DNA of 64,000 nt from Gremmenia infestans (lineage: Eukaryota; Ascomycota; Leotiomycetes; Helotiales; Hamatocanthoscyphaceae), in the NCBI GenBank assembly GCA_032629725.1, contig JAFEVB010000002.1:1736001-1800000 (forward strand), written 5' to 3'. The position numbers were made by a program, and so were the translations under genes. The notes below the pieces were generated by a model. It was not told the DNA's origin and ran no database searches. It saw only the letters and a program-made list of their open reading frames with translations. This document shows, one piece after another, positions 55,418 through 64,000 of the stretch. Positions within the stretch are counted from its first letter, which is position 1. Each line of letters begins with the position of its first letter.

Positions 55418-58400
55418 ATGGAAAACGCATTCGCCCAGACGACCTCTAAGGTCTTGAAGCACTTCTCGGTATCAGAGACACAAGGTCTCACTAACGCACA
55501 AGTTGAAGCTTCAAGAGAGAAATATGGCCGCAATGGTAAGTCAAAATCCACCTTGCGCCGCGCCTAATAGATCAGTATCTAAAACTCTTCCAGCCATCGC
55601 AGAAGACCCTCCTACTCCAGTCTGGAAGCTCATTCTCGAGCAATTCAAAGACCAGCTTGTAGTCATCCTTCTCGGATCCGCCGCAATCTCTTTTGTCCTC
55701 GCTCTGTTCGAGGAAGATGGTGGCTGGGCGGCCTTTGTTGATCCCGCAGTTGTACGTGCACCCAGATAAAACTTCGAACTTTTACTGAATATTGTTCGCA
55801 GATTCTCACAATCTTGATCCTTAACGCCGTCGTTGGTGTCTCTCAGGAGAGCAGCGCAGAGAAGGCGATCGCAGCTTTACAAGAATACTCAGCAAACGAA
55901 GCCAAGGTTGTCCGAAATGGCCATGTTACAAGGGTTAAGGCTGAAGAATTGGTTCCTGGAGACATCATTTCGATCTCTGTGGGAGACAGAATCCCTGCAG
56001 ATTGCAGGGTCCTCGCTATTCAGAGCAACAGTTTCGCAGTTGACCAGGCAATTCTCACGGGGGAAAGCGAGAGTGTTGGAAAGGATACAGATGTGGTGAA
56101 GGATTTGCAAGCTGTGAAGCAAGATCAGATCAACACCCTTTTCTCAGGAACCACGGTCGTTACGGGACATGCTACTGCAATTGTGGTTCTGACTGGTCCA
56201 TCCACGGCTATTGGTGATATTCACGAGAGTATTGTGGCACAAATCTCAGAGCCAACACCTTTGAAGCAAAAGCTCAACGATTTTGGTGACACGTTGGCTA
56301 AAGTTATTTCAATCATCTGTATTGCAGTCTGGCTCATCAATATCCCTCACTTCAACGATCCGTCCCACGGAGGCTGGGCAAAGGGAGCTATATATTACCT
56401 AAAAATTGCCGTTTCTCTCGGTGTTGCCGCTATTCCAGAAGGTCTAGCTGTGGTCATCACAACATGTCTTGCTCTTGGTACACGAAAAATGGCCGCAAAG
56501 AATGCAGTCGTACGAAGCTTGCCTTCTGTTGAAACCCTTGGTAGCTGCAGTGTAATTTGCTCTGACAAGACCGGTACTTTGACCACGAACCAGATGAGTG
56601 TCAGCAAAGTTGTATACCTCAACGAGGCTGGAAATGATTTGGAAGAGCTCGGTGTTGAGGGCACAACCTTCGCCCCAACTGGAAAGATCACGTCAAATGG
56701 CAAAGAGGTCACGGGTGCGGCTGGAAAGTCAAGCACAATTTTCCAAATGATGGAGGTCGCTGCACTTTGCAACGATGCCCAATTGGCTTTGGACTCAAAA
56801 AATGGACAGTACTCTAACGTTGGTGAACCAACTGAAGGGGCTCTTCGCGTTCTCGTGGAGAAGATTGGCACTAACGATAACGCACAAAACAAGGCGAGAG
56901 CCGGTCGTGCTGCTGAAGATTGTCTGCATCTTGCTAGCTCTTGGTACGAAAACAGAAGCCCCCGTCTCGCGACCTACGAATTTTCCAGGGACAGGAAGAG
57001 CATGTCAGTTCTCGTTGGAAACAAGACTCAGCAAAGACTACTCGTTAAAGGAGCCCCCGAAGCTATCATTGACCGTTGCACCCACACATTGATTGGAGCG
57101 AACGGCAAAAGGGTCCCCATGTCCAGAAGCCTTTCCGATATCCTGTTGAAGGAGGTTGTAGACTATGGCAACAGAGGTCTCCGTGTGATTGCTCTTGCCA
57201 GCCTCGACGATGTTGCTTCCAACCCGGATTTAAAGAACGCAAAATCTACTGAAGATTACTTGAAGCTCGAGCAAAACCTTACTCTACTGGGTCTTGTTGG
57301 TATGGAAGATCCCCCACGTCCTGAGGTTGCCGGGTCTATCCGCAAATGTAAGGAAGCTGGTATCCGAGTTATTGTTATCACTGGTGACAACCGCAACACC
57401 GCCGAGACTATCTGTCGACAAATTGGTGTATTTGGTCAAGATGAAGATCTAAGAGGTAAAAGTTACACAGGAAGAGAGTTCGACAACCTCAGTGATTTCC
57501 AACAACTTGAAGCCGCAAAGACCGCCTCTCTCTTCTCTCGTGTTGAGCCAAGCCACAAGTCAAAGCTCGTTGACCTGCTCCAACAGATGGGCGAGGTTGT
57601 TGCCATGACTGGTGATGGTGTAAACGATGCTCCTGCTCTCAAGAAGGCCGATATTGGTGTTGCCATGGGTTCTGGAACCGATGTTTCAAAGCTGGCTTCC
57701 GACATGGTTCTCGCTGACAACAACTTCGCTACGATCGAGGTTGCCATTGAAGAAGGTCGCTCAATCTACAACAATACCCAGCAGTTCATCAGATATTTGA
57801 TCTCTTCAAACATCGGCGAGGTCGTTTCTATCTTCTTGACAGCCGCGATCGGTATGCCCGAAGCTCTCATCCCCGTTCAACTCCTCTGGGTCAACCTCGT
57901 CACAGATGGTCTCCCAGCCACCGCCTTGTCATTCAACCCCCCTGACCACGATGTCATGAGAAGACAACCAAGAAAGCGCGATGAGCGTCTTATCGGTGGC
58001 TGGCTATTCTTCCGCTACATGGTCATCGGCATCTACGTCGGTCTGGCAACAGTCGCTGGCTACGCCTGGTGGTTCATGTACAACGCCGAGGGACCCCAGA
58101 TCAACTTCTGGCAACTCACTCACTTCCACAAGTGCTCTGCTCAGTTCCCGGAGATTGGTTGCCAGATGTTCTCGGACGATATGGCCAAGTCGGCTTCCAC
58201 CGTCTCGTTGTCGATCCTAGTTGTCATTGAGATGCTTAACGCCATGAACGCTCTTTCGTCCAGCGAGTCACTTCTTACGCTCCCTCTCTGGGAGAACATG
58301 ATGCTCGTCTACGCTATTACCTTGTCGATGGCCCTGCACTTCGCTCTGCTCTACACCCCTATCTTGCAAACGCTCTTCTCCATTCTCCCACTGAACTGGA

Positions 58401-58591
58401 ATGAGTGGCAGGCGGTTCTGGTGATCAGTGCACCTGTCATGTAAGTCACTCTTGTCCCCAATCATCTCACTTTCAAACGTATGCTAATATATGTGTTTTA
58501 TAGTCTCATTGACGAAGGTCTGAAGTTTGTTGAAAGACAGCTCTTCATCCAGAAGACGAATGTTATTGAACCCAGAACTAAGAGCGAATAG
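55418..58591 (+). CDS. P-type Ca2+-transporting ATPase, SERCA type
   Basis: Pumps Ca2+ into the endoplasmic reticulum or a related store. Four exons (55418-55535, 55594-55751, 55802-58440, 58504-58591) join in phase to 1000 aa, the SERCA size. The N-terminus (VLKHFSVSETQGLTNAQVEA) is the cation-ATPase N-domain. The actuator has TGES in AILTGESESVGK. PEGLAVV in M4 carries the site-II glutamate. The phosphorylated aspartate is in CSDKTGTLTTNQM at about residue 347. Later motifs are KGAPE, TGDNRNTAE, TGDGVNDAPALKKADIG and LLWVNLVTDGLPATAL, with M5/M6 calcium ligands. The last exon ends PRTKSE. Filamentous fungi have several Ca2+-ATPases; this one is nearer SERCA than the Pmr1 or Pmc1 types. Confidence 0.96.
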
Positions 58592-58990
58592 TCTTGGGAA
58601 ATTGTTAGATAACAGGAAGCTGTACATTATTAGTAGACAGTAGATATAGAACGATAAATGTATTGATGATTACTGCGATATTACTTGCCACATATATCGT
58701 TTGCGTTAGATGTAGCAAGGCCATTGACTGCTGCTATGTAACAGTTTTCCCAACAAATAGCTACTCAATTCAGCACTTTGCTATAGATCATGTCAACTTT
58801 TCAATTACTGCTTTCATTATACCCTAGAGATTACGCCAAAGTCCAACCTCGCAATACTTCTGATTCAGTCGATGGTTTTCATGCCATGTCCATTTGTCGT
58901 AAAGTTCTATGCCAGATCTAATGCTACACAGGACGAGCCTCTTTCCCTTAAGCCCAACCTTGAATCATCACCCAATCGTCTTCCATCCCC
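58592..58990. other. Shared 3' flank of convergent genes
   Basis: About 400 nt between the Ca2+-ATPase (+) and PUP3 (-). No gene or repeat is seen. Confidence 0.5.
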
Positions 58991-59791
58991 TTAATCTTGT
59001 CTGCCCTTCAATAACCGCTTCGTAACCTTGTCCTTCTCAATGATATAGACGTGTGCACCCCAACCTGACAACGCATCTCTGTCCACCGCATTCAACAACG
59101 CCTGCGAAATAGTCTCAAAGAGGTCCTCTGGCGCCTGTAAATGTCCTTATTAGCACATCTACTTTCAAAACACAGCTCAACCATAGATGCATACCAAATC
59201 TGGCTCCCAAAGCCCCTCACAAGTACCAAACAACTGATCACTCGCCGTCCCACTAACAATAAAATCCTTCGCGAAATCAATGCACCCAATACTATCAAAT
59301 CCACAAATAAACGGCTTCCCACTCTTCTGATCGATGCCCGCAACGACCGGACTGACGAAATAAGGGCCGAAGCGCTTCTCGTACAGGCTGGAGCTGACCA
59401 GGTTGGCCATGGTGGAGGGCGAGATGTTGCGTTCCTCGCGCAGCCGGTACATGTTGACTTTGTAGCGGAAGAGATCCGAGACGGTTGAGACGTCGGTGGC
59501 GAGGCCGGTGAGGCCTAGGTAGACGTCGCCGTAGGAGAAGATCTTGGGGAAGTTGTTGGAGACGGTCATGGATTGGAGACCCAGGCGGAGATCGCAGGCT
59601 ATGGCGACGCAGTCTTTGCCTACCATTGCTACGCAGGCACCACCGTCTGAGGGGAAGGGTTAGATACATCGTAGGCATGGGGGGTGGCAGGGGAGGGGAG
59701 AGGTACTGATTGAGAAGGGGGAGCTCTGCGAGGTTGATGGGTTAGCTATTGACTTGCTGGCTGTTGGGTTTGATCGGGGCTGGCTTACCAT
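58991..59791 (-). CDS. PUP3: 20S proteasome subunit beta-3
   Basis: Non-catalytic beta subunit of the 20S proteasome core. Four exons join in phase to 205 aa, exactly the family length: 59791-59789 (ATG only), 59725-59707, 59646-59195 and 59134-58991. The N-terminus SSPFSINGGACVAMVGKDC matches Pup3 only if the two tiny 5' exons are used. Later motifs are IACDLRLGLQSMTVSNNFPK, YLGLTGLATDVSTVSDLFRY and SPVVAGIDQKSGKPFICGFD, with the C-terminal YIIEKDKVTKRLLKGRQD. An internal ATG at 59625 would give a truncated protein and is unlikely to be the start. The gene is divergent from the TUG/UBX gene. Confidence 0.95.
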
Positions 59792-60355
59792 TTTGACGGG
59801 ATTATCTTGGGTTTTGGGTATCTCTCAAGGGTGGTATAGAGTGTAGGAAAGCTCTCCGGGTATTTCAAGAGCTCCTCAGGTGGTTGTGCTGCGAAAAGAT
59901 GGAGTTGATAATTCAAGGTGTACAAGCACTTACAGTGCTGCAAGGTAGACACGGCTGTCGCGTCCGCTGAGGAAGCTCGAAAAGCTTGGACCACCCCGAT
60001 AATGTTACTGTATCTCAGGCACCGAATGCTGAGCAACTTCAACTTTTACACTGAACTCCGAAGATTGACTCACTTCTTCTCTGGATTACTTTTGTCTTCT
60101 CGCAAATTTCTATTTTCTCTTTGATACCCATTCCCTCGAAAGCGAAAGCGATTGCTGTTTGTTTCTTTGAGAGCTGCGCCGGCAACTGACTATAACCACC
60201 CCGCCACGCTTCTTTGAATGACAAACATCGAAGTCAAGAGAAGGCAGAAGTCAACTTCAATGTAAATTTGGAGTCAAAGCATAAATCCTCTACATAACTT
60301 TGACTTGCCCCCAGAACGAACAACATCAGTAATTCAACAGTCCCCAGTTCTCATC
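59792..60355. other. Divergent promoter region between PUP3 and the UBX gene
   Basis: About 560 nt between the start codons of two genes connected with proteasome/Cdc48 biology. I looked for an obvious PACE-like element (GGTGGCAAA) and did not find an exact copy. Confidence 0.4.
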
Positions 60356-61937
60356 ATGTCGTCGTCGCATGTGGTGGTTATTGATACCTCCTTCCGAAGG
60401 CATAACATCAAAGTCACTCCTGGAAAATACATGACGGATATTCTGGAGGAAGCATGTAAGAAATTTGGTATTAGGTCTAGCAACTACGGTCTCAAGTAAG
60501 TCCTCCAAAATTTTACAGCCTGGAACATGCCTAATAATATGCAGGCACGGCAACAAGCCCGTGGATCTGTCAAGAACGTTTCGGCAAACAGGCCTCCCAA
60601 CCGGCGCAAGACTGGAGCTCGTCGTTGCGTCACGGACTCCCTCAGCCGTCTCTGTCGCCCTCCAAATACCAGAAGCTATAGCAGGGGGGGTTCCAGGTGG
60701 CCGACTGACGGACAAAGTCCCCAGCGATACAACATTATGGCGTATTCTACGGAAATTCGAGTCAATTGAGGGCGTGAACTTGAACTTTACGGGCCGAGGA
60801 GTAACACATCTGGAGAATGGTGCTACGGGGGCTGGAACAATTGTTTACGAGATGCCTGTCCTGAATGTCATGGGGCGTGAGTTGGCAACTTTTGGAGACC
60901 TGCAAAAGACACTGGCGCAGTTGGGATTCAACAGTGGAAGCTGTCTAATTAGGCTGAACTTCAAGAAGACAGAACAACCTCTTCAAGAAGCTATGACGGA
61001 GATTCAGCAATACTTCAGGGAAGAAGAGACGCCTACTGATTCGGAGATGAATGGCGTAGAAGCTAGTCCTTTGCAAGAGGTAGACAGCATCACGGAGGGT
61101 ATATCTAGAATGTCTTCACGAGAACCTACACCTAGTGGAGATGTAGAGATGCCTCCAGTTGAGCAACCCGAGCTACTTCAAAATACACCCATCACACCAT
61201 CGAAGAGACCTGCGCCAGAGGCCACCCCAGAGCCAAAGCAAGAGGAGCAATTGCTTGGTCCCAACCAACGCCCAATCTCCATATTTTCTCCCCCCTCTTC
61301 CGACACACCTAAAGCTGCACTATTGCCGCATAACGAAGGCGACTTTGAAGCGACTATTCACCACGCCAAAGCACACCAACAGAACCTCCTAAACAGATCT
61401 CGCAACCAAAAGCTCCTGTCAGACGCAGAAACCGAGCAGGCAGAGCAGGAGAAAGCTGCAAAACTAGCGAAGATGAAAGAAGTCAAGATAAAAGTCCGCT
61501 TCCCCGACCAATCGAGCGTTGTTTCTGAGTTCACTGCAACGGACGCGGGTGATGATCTGTATAACAGTGTTACGGGCGTCATTGTAGCCGAGGACCAGCC
61601 ATTCAAGCTTGTCTACAATGATAGGGGCGTACAGACTGTTCCAAGAAGCCAGAAGAAGCTGATTAAGGACCTTGGATTTGAGGGTAGTGTTCTGGTTAAT
61701 TTTGTTTGGGAGGATGCTGCGAGTGATGCTTCGAGAACGGGTTCGACTCTGAAGCCGCAATATGCAAAGAAGGCACAGGCTCTTCCCATTCCTGTAGTTG
61801 CTAGTGTGTCACGGGAGGAAGCTGGTCCCTCTGCTTCAGAGAAAGGCAAGGAGAAGGAGAATCCGGGTGGTGGTGCGGGTCCGAAGTTGAAGGGTGCTAT
61901 GCCGAAATGGCTTGCAAAGGGACTCCAGAAGAAATGA
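60356..61937 (+). CDS. TUG/ASPL-type UBX-domain protein, Cdc48 cofactor
   Basis: Ubx4-like adaptor of the Cdc48/p97 AAA ATPase. Two exons (60356-60495 and 60545-61937) join in phase to 510 aa. The N-terminal TUG ubiquitin-like domain is at about residues 5-80 (VVVIDTSFRRHNIKVTPGKY, DLSRTFRQTGLPTGARLELV). A middle conserved element is at about 100-200 (LWRILRKFESIEGVNLNFTG, NVMGRELATFGDLQKTL). After a Pro/Glu-rich linker and a charged helix, the UBX-like domain spans about 370-450 (KIKVRFPDQSSVVSEFTATD, FEGSVLVNFVWED). The C-terminus is low-complexity, ending WLAKGLQKK. The gene faces away from PUP3 across a common promoter. Confidence 0.9.
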
Positions 61938-62445
61938 GCTACGTGAGCGTATATCTTTGGTGACAGATGATGTTATGAGTATTGGATGATGTTCTATGGA
62001 CGGGGTTTTGATGGGCATCTTTAAGAGAGGGCATAGCGAGGAGTTTTGAGGGCGGGGTTAGTCTTGTAGTAGAGAGCCAGATCCAGCAGTTGCTGTTCCG
62101 AAGATTCAGGTCCATAAGCAATGGTAGAAAGATTTCCAATGGACATTGTCGCCTTGAAGTGCCTAGAACAAGAAGCCATTTGCTTCCAAGGCCAATAATC
62201 TCTTATTCTTGCTGAAGCATTCTATCACCGAGTGCCAATTTAAGAGCAAGTCACGTAGTCGCATCCGATTATGAAAAATGTTTGTGAAGTTGTTTCATTG
62301 CCTCTGAATTCCCATGCTGATCTAGCTAGCCATCTTCAAATGAAGCCAAGCATCCATCCACGGTCCATTTGCTTTTCAAATAAATCAATCACAACCCCAT
62401 TCCCATCCATGCGACAACCTTAGGTATCATCGAATGCGAGGAATT
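61938..62445. other. Shared 3' flank of convergent genes
   Basis: About 500 nt between the UBX gene (+) and the eL36 gene (-). Short frames only. Confidence 0.5.
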
Positions 62446-63024
62446 CTAGTGGCCAGCCCGTCTGGAATCGGCAATGACGCGCTGTAGCTCATCAACCTTC
62501 GCCTTGGCACGACCGAAAGTACCGAGCTATATTAAACGTCAGAGACCGCTTTGTTTATAATTGCGACAGGGAATAGGAAAGTATGAGATAGAACATACCC
62601 TCTTCTTCGCGAGCTTACGCGCACGCTTGTCCTTGCTGTTGCGGAGGAGTTCGATAACACGACGCTCGTATGGTGCGAGTCTGAATTCATTCCAATTAGC
62701 CCAATCCAAGTCAATCCAATCCTTAACTTCCTTCTCGAGGGAAGAAAACAAAACACGGCAACGTACCCAGAAACCTCCTTGACAATCTCCCTCACAAACT
62801 CAGTCTTCTTGCTGAGGTGTCCCTTGGTCCGGCTGACTCTGGGCTTGACGACTCGCGCCTCGGTTTTCTACACATTTCGAAAAAGATAAAAGTTAGCCCG
62901 TTGAGTCCATCTTCAATGGGAAAGAGAAGATCCTCCAAGAGGTGAGACGGGCTTGTGAACGTACGTGTCCCTTGTTGAGGCCGACGATCAGGCCGCTACG
63001 TTCCTTGGGTGCTGTTGGTGCCAT
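62446..63024 (-). CDS. RPL36: 60S ribosomal protein eL36 (L36e)
   Basis: Structural protein of the large ribosomal subunit. Four exons (63024-62965, 62867-62767, 62680-62599, 62526-62446) join in phase to 107 aa, close to the family norm. The N-terminus reads MAPTAPKERSGLIVGLNKGH. Later motifs are RVSRTKGHLSKKTEFVREIV, LAPYERRVIELLRNSKDKRA and RKLAKKRLGTFGRAKAKVDE. The basic composition and three short introns suit a highly expressed fungal ribosomal-protein gene. None of its exons is long enough to be read directly as an open frame with the right product. Confidence 0.96.
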
Positions 63025-64000
63025 CTTGATTTTTTGTCGAAGATGTTGTCGATGGTCGTGGGAGGGGGGAGGAAAAGTTCGAGGTCGGATTTTTGATGTG
63101 GGTGGGTTTGCGAACCGATTGTGTGGTCATGTGATGGAGCTACTGGTTTTAGTGCCAGCACTAGCGGCTCAAGGGGAGCGGAGTGGAGCGGAAGGGGCGG
63201 ATTGGAACGACAACGATTTTCTTTACTATCAATGGAGAACAGCTTGACAAGAGAAGATTGGAGCCCTCATGGCTTCTCAATTACCATATATGTAAAATTC
63301 CCGTGTCGAGCTAAAGTCTTTATAAGTTGTATCTACCCGAGTAACGAAGAGCTTCTCGCCTTTCGCCTACAGTACTTTATGCGGAATATCCACCAATCTA
63401 GCTCCTGGTACTGTACCTGCACTTTGCAAATTTGGCATTCTCATATTATTGTTGCTCTTCCTTCTCTTCCTCTCGTGTTGGTAATTCTCTGTTTTCGTCT
63501 TACATACCGGTAGTCTCCACGTTTCGTCCTGCAGTCAATCTAGCTGTGACTGATCCATCCACTGCGTATCTGCAAAGTGCCATGTTATACGCAGAAGAAT
63601 GCATGTGCAGTAATATGTTCTTCCTCTTTGAATTTGAATCTAAATTTAATGAATCCTTCTTACCTGCCTCCTCCACTTTTGTTACGCCTATCAAACATGA
63701 GTATTATCTTATTCAGTTGAATTGCGCTGTTTCTCATCTACGAGGCTCTATCTCCGACCCTCAAATGAAACCATTCCTTTCAACATGAGTGTTATCTTAT
63801 TCAGTTGTTTTGCGTTGCGCAGTGCTAACGTGAACCCCCTGTTCTTCTGTAAGTACTAGCCTATTACCATCGACTTTGGCCGAACCTAGAAAACTTTGGT
63901 CCCAACACTCGCCTCCCCTACCTATGCATGCATACAAATATTATGATAATAGGAGGGGGTTTCAAGTGATAAGCTGGTTCAATTGGATAAGCATTGCTCT
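63025..64000. other. Right end of the window, upstream of eL36, no gene seen
   Basis: About 1 kb. It includes the eL36 promoter. Frames at 63121-63513 and 63432-63788 overlap, have no signature and lie in T-rich DNA. A gene beginning past the window edge cannot be excluded. Confidence 0.4.

Overview
The window looks like a gene-dense piece of a filamentous ascomycete (Pezizomycotina) chromosome, possibly Leotiomycetes although the exact class is a guess. The reasons are short introns of roughly 45-120 nt with GTAAGT/GTATGT donors and CTAAC/CTGAC branch sites, separately transcribed genes on both strands, intergenic gaps of a few hundred bases, and typical fungal families: DPP5, GH71 mutanase, vacuolar-type alpha-mannosidase, Pcd1-type Nudix hydrolase and ENV7-like kinase. 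I rebuilt about 26 gene models by joining exons in phase. Most close to an uninterrupted frame whose length suits the family.

Layout. 0-7 kb: the 3' remnant of an NRPS-like adenylation domain next to AT-rich, decayed-looking DNA, then a Ctr copper transporter (+), an uncharacterised gene (-) and an F-box gene (-). 7-13 kb: a large secreted protein of unknown function (+) and an S9 dipeptidyl peptidase 5 (-). 13.5-21 kb: NAK-family kinase (+), a coiled-coil protein (-), eIF4A (-) and an F-box/JmjC protein (+). 21-25 kb: EAF6 (-) and a PWI/RS-domain splicing co-activator (-). 25-34 kb: three hypothetical proteins, an FAH-domain acylpyruvase (+) and 3-hydroxyanthranilate dioxygenase (-). 34-43 kb: GH38 alpha-mannosidase (+), a repeat-rich spacer holding a MITE-like element, GH71 alpha-1,3-glucanase (+), beta-carbonic anhydrase (-) and a Nudix CoA diphosphatase (+). 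43-64 kb: a sparse 2.7 kb stretch, PRP39 (-), a small hypothetical gene (+), 14-3-3 (-), SERCA Ca2+-ATPase (+), proteasome beta-3/PUP3 (-), a TUG/UBX protein (+) and ribosomal protein eL36 (-).

The genes do not form an obvious pathway or biosynthetic cluster. They are mostly core functions (translation, splicing, chromatin, proteolysis, ion homeostasis) with a few secreted or catabolic enzymes. I found no convincing new multi-gene system. The observations most worth checking are the unusual exon structures (an 8-nt microexon in 14-3-3 and an ATG-only coding exon in PUP3), the MITE-like element with a neighbouring perfect palindrome and TACAGTA-rich DNA, the truncated NRPS-like remnant, and the unassigned secreted 872-aa protein.
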